Source: an uncultured Rickettsiales bacterium
GTDB lineage: Bacteria > Pseudomonadota > Alphaproteobacteria > UBA8366
Length of the DNA: 64,000 nt
Reading direction: 5' to 3'
Assembly (NCBI GenBank): GCA_913046825.1
Contig: CAJWTF010000005.1
Location: 1 to 64,000 of the forward strand
A program made the translations under genes and the position numbers. The notes beneath the pieces were generated by a model. That model was not told the DNA's origin. It worked only from the letters and a program-made list of their open reading frames with translations, and searched no databases. Within the stretch, counting starts at the first letter, position 1. Each line of letters begins with the position of its first letter. Of the stretch, positions 9,176 to 17,014 are shown piece by piece.

Positions 9176-9874
9176 CTACTCAGCCGCGACAACTTCCTGC
9201 TCGAACAAATTGCCGATGTGGTAACCGTAACGCTTCATCGATGTTTTGAACTCGGGCACGAAACTGTCCGCAACCGATCCGGTTACCAATTCCGAGGCAA
9301 GCAAGGCTTTGCACCACGCTTTCACCAACGGGAAGCCGTCGAGTAGACCGGTATTGAGCCGCTCTTCGGCGATCATAAAACGTTGGAAGAACGGCGCATA
9401 GGCCGCATCCACCAGACACAGCGTATCGCCGTTGAAATACGGACCGTCATTACCGCGTTCGGCCTTGATCGCGTCTTCCAGCTTTTTGAGAGCTTTCTCG
9501 GCATCCGGTCGGCCCGCTTCCATCTCGGCCACAGTCTCGCGGCGATAGGCGGCACTCAGGCCTTTAGAGAAGTCCGGCACGAAATCGGTCCATGCCCGGT
9601 TACGCGCTCGCTTGATCGGATCTTTCGGATGCAAGTGCGGCGCGACCACTTCCTCCAAGAATTCGGCGATGGCGTTCGATTCAAACAGCACGTCATCGTC
9701 CACGTTTAACACCGGCACCTTGCCGTGCGGCGATATTTTCAGGAACCAATCCGGCTTTTCGCGAAGATTAATGTAGGTAACGTCAAAGTCTACTTCCTTG
9801 GTACGCAGCACGATCACGGCGCGCTGGACCCAGGGTCAAGTTACAGAACTAATAAGATGAAACTTCTTGCCCAT
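9176..9874 (-). CDS. glutathione S-transferase, candidate selenoprotein (in-frame TGA at the catalytic Cys site)
   Basis: The conventional frame (from GTG 9817) lacks the first strand of the thioredoxin fold. Extending upstream reaches ATG 9874, giving a 232-residue GST whose codon 13 is TGA (9838-9836). The context reads ISSVT-U-PWVQRAVIVL, matching the CPF/CPWVQR active site of Cys-type GSTs, so TGA replaces exactly the catalytic Cys. The rest is intact: KPDWFLKISPHGKVPVL, the ESNAIAEFLEE glutathione-binding region, and an all-helical C-terminal domain. A strong GGGAGG ribosome site stands seven bases before ATG 9874 and nothing comparable precedes GTG 9817. A hairpin begins nine bases after the TGA. 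If the TGA were a plain nonsense mutation, no other lesion accompanies it, unlike the neighbouring decayed genes. No selA, selB or selC is in the window, so decoding capacity is unproven. Confidence 0.75.
9806..9826 (-). promoter_or_regulatory. candidate bacterial SECIS hairpin in the GST mRNA
   Basis: On the minus strand, CAGCGCG (9826-9820) pairs with CGTGCTG (9812-9806), seven base pairs including one G-U, enclosing a seven-base loop CCGTGAT. The stem starts nine bases after the TGA and the loop begins at about base 17. Bacterial SECIS elements are stem-loops within roughly this distance downstream of the UGA. The loop lacks a G in its first two positions unless the closing G-C pair opens, so the match is reasonable but not decisive. 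Confidence 0.45.
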
Positions 9875-9881
9875 AAGGCGT

Positions 9882-9887
9882 CCTCCC
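9882..9887 (-). promoter_or_regulatory. ribosome binding site that fixes the GST start
   Basis: GGGAGG on the minus strand lies seven bases upstream of ATG 9874. It decides that translation starts before the TGA at 9838-9836 and not at the GTG at 9817. Confidence 0.75.
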
Positions 9888-9976
9888 AATGTGTCGGGGT
9901 TTAGGTTGTAGATCGACCATAGGGTGGGGACTATATCGAGTCAAAACACGTCCCGTTTACATAAGGAAGCGCCGCA

Positions 9977-10978
9977 ATGAAATTTGGACTCTATATTTCA
10001 ACCCAATGGCCGGAGGGCGCAAACATCTCGTCCGAGATGGACAACATGCTAGAACAGGTCCGGGTCGCCCGCGACAACGGCTTTTCGTCTGTCTGGATGG
10101 GCCAACACTATTTGGTCGCGCCCATGCAGATGATGCAGGTCATGCCACTGCTCTCGCGGCTGGCGGCTGAGGGTGAAGGCATGACATTCGGCACCGCCGT
10201 CGTCTTGCTCTCCATGCTCAATCCGGCGGTCGTGGCGGAAGAAGCCGCGACGCTCGATTGGATCACCGAAGGGAATTTTGTTCTTGGCGTCGGCATGGGT
10301 TATCGGAAGGAAGAGTTCGAGACCCTTGGCGTGCCGTTCAATCAGCGGGTCGGGCGGCTCGAGGAAGGCATCGACGTTATCCGGCGACTTTGGACCGAAG
10401 ATCGCGTCAATCACGACGGAAAGTATTTCAAGATCGACAATCTTGGTATCAGTCTGAAGCCGAAGCGCTCCGGCGGCCCGCCGATTTGGCTTGGCGGTCA
10501 GGTTCCAGCGGCGGTCGCGCGGGCCGCCCAGCTCGGCGACGCCTGGATGGCAGCCCCCACGGACAGTTTCGGTCGCGTCGCCAAATGCGTCGAGATGTTC
10601 CGCACGGCACGCGCCGAGGCCGGATTGCCGATGCCGGACAGCATGCCTATCACCCGCGAGTGCTGTATCCGAGATACCCAAGCACAAGCACTTGAGGTTT
10701 GCCGCCCCGCCTTGCTCGACAAGTACAAAGCCTATGCGTCCTGGGGGGCAGCAGGCAGCGGAGAGAAAAGCCGGAGCTTCGCCGACTCCTTCGACGATTT
10801 TATGACGGACCGCTTCATCGTCGGCGACGAGGCGGAGGCCGCGGACGAGTTTCAGCGCTATCGCGACGAGCTCGGAATCGATACTTTTATTCTGCGGATG
10901 AGCTGGATCGGCCTCGAGCAGGCGGAGATGCTGGAAACCATCAAGCGGGTCGGACGGGTCGCCGCCAGGGTGTCATAA
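9977..10978 (+). CDS. LLM class flavin-dependent oxidoreductase
   Basis: A 333-residue luciferase-like protein starting MKFGLYIST after an AAGGA ribosome site. Motifs include SSVWMGQHYLV, ATLDWITEGNFVLGVGMGY and GGPPIWLGGQVPAAVARAA, with a family-typical C-terminal strand FILRMSWIGLEQ. It is longer than the 279-residue pair and belongs to another LLM branch. It is divergent from the GST gene across about 100 bp that must hold both promoters. The substrate is unknown. Confidence 0.87.
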   Translation: MKFGLYISTQWPEGANISSEMDNMLEQVRVARDNGFSSVWMGQHYLVAPMQMMQVMPLLSRLAAEGEGMTFGTAVVLLSMLNPAVVAEEAATLDWITEGNFVLGVGMGYRKEEFETLGVPFNQRVGRLEEGIDVIRRLWTEDRVNHDGKYFKIDNLGISLKPKRSGGPPIWLGGQVPAAVARAAQLGDAWMAAPTDSFGRVAKCVEMFRTARAEAGLPMPDSMPITRECCIRDTQAQALEVCRPALLDKYKAYASWGAAGSGEKSRSFADSFDDFMTDRFIVGDEAEAADEFQRYRDELGIDTFILRMSWIGLEQAEMLETIKRVGRVAARVS

Positions 10979-11009
10979 TCGATCCCAAGCGTTGGGGGGG
11001 GAGGGGTCC

Positions 11010-11850
11010 ATGTTCGAAGCGGCGGAGCGCGGACAAAAAACATCGAAGCAAGCGTTCCACTAATTGGCGCCGGACCTGCGCCTGCGCATGGTCCGATTGC
11101 AGCAATCTCTGCGCGCCGCCGGGCACGGACGAATACGGCAGCACCCAAGGTTCTAACGCAACTGGATATGTCGCCAACGATATCCCGCGAACACCATAGT
11201 ATCGAATTGTAGGCGCTGCGGACACGGCTTCACAGCCTATATCGCCACCCCCAATCGGAGGCGCTCTCGACCGTTCTGGTTTTCGAAGGATGGGATGGCG
11301 CAGGAAAGGGTGGTGCCATCCGGCGCATGACGACAGCCCTCGACGCACGCGATTACCGCGTCATTCCGATCTCAGCACCGACAGACGAGGAACGAGCGCA
11401 CCATTTTCTCTGTCGGTTCTGGCATCATCTTGCGCGGGTCGGACGTTTCACAATATTCAACCGCAGTTGGTACGGCCGAGTTTTGGTCGAATATGTGGAG
11501 AATTTTATATCGAACGACCTTTACGAACGCTCCTTTGACGAGATCAACGGGTTCGAGGAATAGCTCACGGAGTCCTGTTGTTGAAATTCTGGCTGCATAT
11601 CGACAAAGATGAACAGGCGGCACAGTTTGAGAAACGTGGAAACATTCCATTTAAAAGCTGGAAGCTGACGGACGAAGATTGGCGCAACCGCGAGAAGTGG
11701 GACGATTACGAATGCGCGGTCGACGAAATGGTGCTGAGGACAGGCACCTATGATTGCCTGTGGACCTTGGTCGAGGCTAAAAGCAAACGCCTCGCCCGAT
11801 TAAAAGTGATACGCACACTTTGCGAGCGGCTGGAAGAACGGCTGGGGTAA
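11010..11850 (+). pseudogene. remnant of polyphosphate:AMP phosphotransferase / PPK2 kinase
   Basis: ATG 11010, behind a G-rich ribosome site, begins MFEAAERGQKTSKQAFH, similar to the start of two-domain polyphosphate:AMP phosphotransferases. A TAA follows near 11061, and most of the first PPK2 domain is missing. From about 11234 another frame gives the second domain: VFEGWDGAGKGGAIRR (Walker A), FNRSWYGRVLVE, an in-frame TAG at about 11562, then LKFWLHIDKDEQ and DEDWRNREKWDDYE to TAA 11850. The total is roughly half the expected length, so an internal deletion plus nonsense mutations removed function. The intact enzyme would phosphorylate AMP from polyphosphate. Confidence 0.85.
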
Positions 11851-11894
11851 GGCCCTGCTACCCGATCTCAAACGTTCCGGGTATTATCGACTTG

Positions 11895-12338
11895 TCAGGT
11901 GGCGCCATGGATTTCTGGATCACCGTGGTTTCGCAACAATATCTGACGGATTGCCGATATCCGCCACTCATCGTCGACTTGCAGAAAGCCGAATTCGTAG
12001 CGTCCGTAAGAATGTAAGAACGCATCATTCCATCCGTCGAAATCCGGATGGAAACGATGGATGATGTAGTTGCACCAACCGTGCGCAGTGGCATCGTCGA
12101 TCTCCACCCGCAGGTTCAGAAAATTATGCTGCATGTCGAGCGTAGAAAGCGCCGCCTCTCTTTGCGCCACGTAACGGTCGCCGGAAACCTTACCCGGAGA
12201 CACGTTGCGGAAAGAGGAATAATCCGTCCAAATGGTATTGGCGAGACACAACCGCATCGTCTTCCAGTCCTTTTCATCGAAGGACCAAAAGAAACGGCAC
12301 AGCAGATCGTTGAGCGTGTCCCGGTCCGTCACGTCCAC
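11895..12338 (-). CDS. SnoaL-like / NTF2-fold protein
   Basis: A 147-residue protein with the order typical of SnoaL_4 proteins: an N-terminal helix with LLCRFFWSFDEKDWKTM, a DYSS segment, then strands with HNFLNLRVEIDDATAHGWCNYIIHR-type pattern and a final DDEWRISAIRQ strand. Such domains act as small hydratases, cyclases, isomerases or aromatic-hydroxylase partners. It begins at GTG only 2 bp after the stop of the quinone oxidoreductase gene, so the two are co-translated or co-transcribed. The function is unknown. Confidence 0.75.
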   Translation of the reverse strand: MDVTDRDTLNDLLCRFFWSFDEKDWKTMRLCLANTIWTDYSSFRNVSPGKVSGDRYVAQREAALSTLDMQHNFLNLRVEIDDATAHGWCNYIIHRFHPDFDGWNDAFLHSYGRYEFGFLQVDDEWRISAIRQILLRNHGDPEIHGAT

Positions 12339-12340
12339 AC

Positions 12341-13303
12341 CTAGGCTGTCAGCAATATCTTTCCAAAATGCTGATTATCTTTCATGTATTGATGCGCCTC
12401 CACAGCCTCTTCCAGCGGGAAGGCCTTATCGATGGGGATGGACAGATCACCCGCTTCGAGGGCACCCCAGAGATCGGCTTTCATCAGACGGATGATCTCG
12501 GCGACTTCTTCCTCGCTGCGGGTACGGAAGGTGACACCGATATAATCGATGCGCCGGGCTGCGTGCAGATCAAAGTCGAGCTCGCCCTTGAACCCACCGA
12601 GACGGCCAACATTTACAATCCGCCCAAGAATACGGGTGGCCTTCAGATTGTCATTCATCACACCGCCCGAAACTTGATCGACGATCAAGTCCACACCTTT
12701 GCCGTTGGTCGCCTCTAATACTTTGTCGGCCCAATCTGGGCTTTTCGAATCGAGCGCAATGTCCGCACCGTATTCGGTCAGCTTGGCACGACGGCCCTCA
12801 TGGGTCGAAGTGCCGATGACAAGACCCGCTCCCATCGTCTTGGCGATCTGCATTCCAAGAATGCCGACACCGGAACTCGCACCTTGAATCAACACGCTAT
12901 CGCCTTTCTCCAACCGGCCCGCGGTCACAATGGCGTTGTGCATAGTCTGCAGGGAGACCGGAAGCGTCGCCGCTTGCTCCAAGCTCATGTTGTTGCCGGG
13001 GACTTTCCAGGCCCGGCCCGCAACCGTCACCGCATACTCCGCATATGCACCGCCGCCGGTGCACATTACCCGGTCGCCGACCGCCAGCCCGGTGACGCCA
13101 TCGCCTAACGCCGCGACTTCGCCCGACCATTCACGGCCGCCGACACCGCCGCCCGCAAACCCGCGTGCGCCCTGCAGCGCCAACAGATCGGCTCGATTAA
13201 GCCCCGCGGCCGCGACTTTGATCAGAACTTCTCCCGCCTTCGCTTCCGGTTGCGGTACGTCCTTTATCTCCAACCCATTTTCCGTGATGACAGCAGACTT
13301 CAT
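12341..13303 (-). CDS. NAD(P)H quinone oxidoreductase / zinc-type alcohol dehydrogenase-like (MDR)
   Basis: A 320-residue MDR protein with GLNRADLLALQG, GREWSGEVAALGDGV, VLIQGASSGVGILGMQIAK (NADPH-binding) and VDLIVDQVSGG. Zinc-ligand cysteines are absent, as in quinone oxidoreductases (QOR, PIG3 type). A strong AAGGAGA ribosome site precedes the ATG. It forms a two-gene unit with the SnoaL-like gene and lies downstream of a luciferase-like gene on the same strand (42 bp gap). It probably reduces quinones or enones. Confidence 0.87.
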   Translation of the reverse strand: MKSAVITENGLEIKDVPQPEAKAGEVLIKVAAAGLNRADLLALQGARGFAGGGVGGREWSGEVAALGDGVTGLAVGDRVMCTGGGAYAEYAVTVAGRAWKVPGNNMSLEQAATLPVSLQTMHNAIVTAGRLEKGDSVLIQGASSGVGILGMQIAKTMGAGLVIGTSTHEGRRAKLTEYGADIALDSKSPDWADKVLEATNGKGVDLIVDQVSGGVMNDNLKATRILGRIVNVGRLGGFKGELDFDLHAARRIDYIGVTFRTRSEEEVAEIIRLMKADLWGALEAGDLSIPIDKAFPLEEAVEAHQYMKDNQHFGKILLTA

Positions 13304-13345
13304 GGCTTTTTCTCCTTAACAATTGTGATGCGCAAGTCCGCCCGG

Positions 13346-14185
13346 TCAGCCGAGCAGCGTCGCGAAAGTATCCAAGCTTTGTAAAATTTCATCTCGCTTT
13401 AATCCGGGGAACTGCAGTAGACCGCGCTCGATTCCCGCGGCTTCATAACGCGCGATCTCGTCTTTCTCATGGGGCAATCGAAACACCGTAACGGAGAGTG
13501 TAGCCGGGTCGCGCCCGGCTTCTCCAGCAATACGATGCAAGCGCGCCATGTCTTTCTCTGGATCAAACCCATGCGAGGGACGCGGGAACCAACCATCACA
13601 ATACTCGACGACACGGCGCAACGTATGATCCGTCTCTCCGCCCAGCAGCAATGGCGGGTGCGGCTTCTGCATCGGTTTTGGGTAGCACCAGACGGGACTA
13701 AAATCGACATACTCGCCGTGGTATTCGGAGTCCTCTTCGGTCCACAGCGCCTTCATCGCCAGCACGTGTTCCCGCAACTGCGCAAAGCGGGTCTCATAGA
13801 CGACGCCGTGATTGTTCATCTCGCCAACATTCCAACCGCCACCCATACCCAAGATGAAACGACCTTCGGACAGCACATCCAGCGTGGCAATGGTTTTTGC
13901 GAGCACAATCGGATCATGCTGTGGAACAAGGCAAATTCCGGTGCCGACCGTCAGCCGTTTGGTCACCGCTGCCGCCGCCATGCAGGCAGTGAACGGGTCC
14001 ATCATCTCCGCGTAGCTTTTCGGCATCCGCTCGGTGCCGCCCCGGAACGTCTTCTCGGTATTCACCGGAATGTGCGTATGTTCGGGAATGAAAAGCGATT
14101 CAAAGCCACGCGCTTCCAATTCGGAGGCCAGTTCCTGGACACGCATTCCTTTATCGGATGCGGGAAATATCACGCCAATTTTCAT
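13346..14185 (-). CDS. LLM class flavin-dependent oxidoreductase (paralogue of 7606-8445)
   Basis: A 279-residue luciferase-like protein sharing its length and most motifs with the one at 7606: FIPEHTHIPVN, VGTGICLVPQHDPI, GRFILGMGGGWNVGEM and PHPPLLLGGETDHTLRRVV. A GGAGAG ribosome site precedes the ATG. Upstream on the same strand, with a 42 bp gap, lies the MoaD-like gene and before it the molybdoenzyme gene, so a common transcript is plausible. Confidence 0.87.
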   Translation of the reverse strand: MKIGVIFPASDKGMRVQELASELEARGFESLFIPEHTHIPVNTEKTFRGGTERMPKSYAEMMDPFTACMAAAAVTKRLTVGTGICLVPQHDPIVLAKTIATLDVLSEGRFILGMGGGWNVGEMNNHGVVYETRFAQLREHVLAMKALWTEEDSEYHGEYVDFSPVWCYPKPMQKPHPPLLLGGETDHTLRRVVEYCDGWFPRPSHGFDPEKDMARLHRIAGEAGRDPATLSVTVFRLPHEKDEIARYEAAGIERGLLQFPGLKRDEILQSLDTFATLLG

Positions 14186-14227
14186 GGGCTCTCTCCGTTC
14201 AGATGGCGTTAAGGCGGATCGTGTCGG

Positions 14228-14476
14228 CTAGCCGCCCTCGATGGCTGGAATAAACGCGACCTCGCTATCGGGGCCGACCGCTTCCAACAATACGTCCTGA
14301 TAAATATTCCCATCAATTGCGACGGCCATATCATGGCGCAGGACCGCGCCGACACCGGGAAACCGTTCGTCGAGTTCCCGGATGACGGCTCGGATATTGT
14401 CGGATAGGACCTTTATCTCCGTCTCACCACCGGTGAATTGACGGGCAATTTCCCGGTTCAGGATAACGTTCGCCAT
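14228..14476 (-). CDS. MoaD/ThiS-family ubiquitin-like sulfur carrier
   Basis: An 82-residue protein with a beta-grasp pattern and a C-terminal Gly-Gly (VAFIPAIEGG), the site that is adenylated and thiocarboxylated in MoaD and ThiS. The start is seven bases after the stop of the molybdoenzyme gene, with GAGGGA as ribosome site. Its position suggests a sulfur donor for molybdopterin synthesis or for the adjacent enzyme, but no MoaE or adenylating enzyme is nearby. Confidence 0.78.
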   Translation of the reverse strand: MANVILNREIARQFTGGETEIKVLSDNIRAVIRELDERFPGVGAVLRHDMAVAIDGNIYQDVLLEAVGPDSEVAFIPAIEGG

Positions 14477-14483
14477 TCGTCCC

Positions 14484-16763
14484 TCAATCCGCTGCGTCGA
14501 TGGCGGCGCGGATTTTTGGCGGCGACATCGGCAGGTCCTTCATCCGCACACCAATCGCATCTTCAATCGCGTTCGCAACAGCAGCCATCGGCGGAATGAT
14601 CGGCACCTCACCGACACCCCGGACACCGAAAGGGTGTGTCGGGTTCGCGACTTCGACCAAGACCGCCTCGATCATCGGCAAGTCGGATGCCACGGGGATG
14701 CGGTAATCGAGGAAGCCCGGATTCTCCAGTCGACCCTTGTCGTCGTATATATATTCCTCGTTCAAGGCCCAGCCGACACCTTGCGCTGCACCACCTTGGA
14801 TTTGCCCTTCCACATAACTTGGATGGACCGCTTTGCCGACATCTTGCACCGCCGTGTAGCGCAGGATCGTGACATGGCCGGTTTCTTTATCGACCTCGAC
14901 ATCGACGATGTGGGTCCCGAAGGCGGGGCCCGGCGCTTGCACGTTCTTCGACTTGCGCGCCCCGATTGGCCCGCCTGTCTCAAGTGTCTTGCCCGCGATA
15001 TCGGCCAGAGTGAGGGGTTCGAACTCGCCTGCGTTGGGGCCCGCTGGTCGGGCTTCACCTTCTTCCCACACCACAGCTTCGACATCGATGTCCCAGATCA
15101 TCGCCGCCCGTTCACGCATTTGCTGCACGATATCTTGTGTCGCCTCAATAACGACGATCCCGGCAGCGAAGGTCACGCGGCTGCCTCCGGTGTGCCGGTT
15201 GTAAGCAAGCGAACTGGTGTCCGCGATGATCGCCTTCACGTCCTTCACATCGCAACCCAGGACTTCCGCCGCCATGTTGCAGAGCGAAGCCCGTGAGCCG
15301 CCAACATCCGGCGATCCCGAAGTCACCATGACGGTGCCATCCTCCAACAGACTGACCGCGACGCTGGTTTCACCGCCAACATTGAACCAGAAGGCAGACG
15401 CCACACCCCGGCCCTGATTTTTGCCTAGCGGCGCGCTGTAATGTGGATGGTCCTTCGCGGCCGTCATCGTTTCGATATTGCCGACGACGCCCAAGGTCGG
15501 GCCGTACGAGGTTTTGGTGCCCTGCTTTGCCGCGTTCTTCAGGCGCATCTCCATCGGATCGAGTTTCAACTCCCGCGCCAATTCATCCAGTGCGCTCTCG
15601 ATCCCGTAGGCACCGATCGGGGCGCCCGGTGCACGATATGCCGCCGCCTTCGGGCGGTTGACCACGACGTCGTAGCCGATGCTCTCGACATTGGTGATAT
15701 CGTAGGGAGTAAAGCCGCACATACAGGCGAGCTGCACCGGTGAGCCCGCATAGGCACCCGCCTGGAATTTATACTCGGCCTGACCGGCGGTGATGGTGCC
15801 GTCCTTCTTGGCGCCAACCTTGATCTTCATCCAGGAGCCAGACGTCGGACCCGACGCGCGGAACACCTCGTCGCGGGTCATCTGCATCTTGACCGGGCTG
15901 CCGGCCTTGCGCGACAGCAGCAAGGCATGCGGCTCAAGCCAAACGGTCGTCTTACCACCAAACCCACCGCCGATCTCGGCAGGCGTCACGCGAATGTCCG
16001 ACGCCGGCACTTCCAGCAATCCCGCGCAATATTGCCGGATCATGTATTGGCCCTGGCTGCTCGACCACACCGTCGCCGTGCCGTCTTCCGACATATTAGC
16101 GACGCACGCGCTCGGCTCGATATAGCCTTGGTGGACCGGCTTGGTGGTGTACTCGCGCTCGATGACCGCATCCGCGTCCTTAAACCCGGCTTCGATATCG
16201 CCGATAGAGAAGGCAACCCGGTTGGCTACGTTCGAGGCTTTCGTTGGTTTTGGATCGACATTCGCGGTAAACAGGTTGTCGTGCAGAACCGGAGCGTCCG
16301 GCGAGCAGGCGTCCAACACGTCGATGACATGCGGCAAAACCTCGTATTCGACCTCAATCAACCTCACCGCGCGCTTGGCGATTTGTGGCGTCGTTGCCGC
16401 CACCGCCGCGACGCCATGCCCGTCATATAAAACTTTCTTCCGCGCCATCAGGTTATCGGATAGATGCTGGAAATTCACCGGCGCAGTGCCTTTGGTCTTT
16501 TCAGCATCGGGAATTTCCGGCCAATCGGCAGCGGTGATGACCGACTTCACACCTTTCAGCGCTTCCGCCTTAGAGGTATCGATCTTGACGATACGCGCAT
16601 GGGCGTGGGGGCTGCGCAGAACCGCACCATACAACATGCCCGGCAGGCTGAAATCCGCACCATATGCGGCGCGGCCCGTCACCTTATCCACGCCGTCGGG
16701 CCGGGCCGTCCGTTTGCCCACCCATTTATACTCACCTTTGCCGGGAATCACTGCGTCGTTCAT
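14484..16763 (-). CDS. xanthine dehydrogenase-family molybdopterin-binding (large) subunit
   Basis: Starting at ATG 16763 gives 759 residues, the usual size of a CoxL/XdhB-type large subunit, beginning with WVGKRTARPDGVDKVTG and YGADFSLPGMLYGAVLRSPH. Molybdenum-cofactor motifs include EIGGGFGGKT, AYRAPGAP and the C-terminal RGVGEVPIIPP carrying the conserved active-site Glu. The frame is open further upstream to 16964, but that stretch has no family similarity and would overlap the divergent promoter region. The family hydroxylates or oxidises N-heterocycles, CO or aldehydes with FAD and 2Fe-2S partner subunits; neither partner gene is adjacent. Confidence 0.88.
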   Translation of the reverse strand: MNDAVIPGKGEYKWVGKRTARPDGVDKVTGRAAYGADFSLPGMLYGAVLRSPHAHARIVKIDTSKAEALKGVKSVITAADWPEIPDAEKTKGTAPVNFQHLSDNLMARKKVLYDGHGVAAVAATTPQIAKRAVRLIEVEYEVLPHVIDVLDACSPDAPVLHDNLFTANVDPKPTKASNVANRVAFSIGDIEAGFKDADAVIEREYTTKPVHQGYIEPSACVANMSEDGTATVWSSSQGQYMIRQYCAGLLEVPASDIRVTPAEIGGGFGGKTTVWLEPHALLLSRKAGSPVKMQMTRDEVFRASGPTSGSWMKIKVGAKKDGTITAGQAEYKFQAGAYAGSPVQLACMCGFTPYDITNVESIGYDVVVNRPKAAAYRAPGAPIGAYGIESALDELARELKLDPMEMRLKNAAKQGTKTSYGPTLGVVGNIETMTAAKDHPHYSAPLGKNQGRGVASAFWFNVGGETSVAVSLLEDGTVMVTSGSPDVGGSRASLCNMAAEVLGCDVKDVKAIIADTSSLAYNRHTGGSRVTFAAGIVVIEATQDIVQQMRERAAMIWDIDVEAVVWEEGEARPAGPNAGEFEPLTLADIAGKTLETGGPIGARKSKNVQAPGPAFGTHIVDVEVDKETGHVTILRYTAVQDVGKAVHPSYVEGQIQGGAAQGVGWALNEEYIYDDKGRLENPGFLDYRIPVASDLPMIEAVLVEVANPTHPFGVRGVGEVPIIPPMAAVANAIEDAIGVRMKDLPMSPPKIRAAIDAAD

Positions 16764-17014
16764 GTCCTGACTGCTTTCGGTAAAACTGTTGATATTCCGT
16801 TGCCGCAAATCCTGCCGCGTCACTCGGCGAACGACAGGTGCCGACCATAAATCCCGGCCGTTGATGAAAATATAGAGCGGAGATGAAGACTCGCGAATCA
16901 AATTTTGGAGCCGTCCAACAGCAAAATGAAACCACTTGATAGTTTGCGTTTGTCTCTCGCTCAATTCGAGGCAGATTAAAACTGTCAGATACGCGTCGAT
17001 AGAGAGAGAACGCC

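Noticed and set aside
16764..16964. 67-residue N-terminal extension of the molybdoenzyme
   Set aside because: Not similar to the family, and would occupy the shared divergent promoter region with the TPP enzyme gene; start set at 16763.
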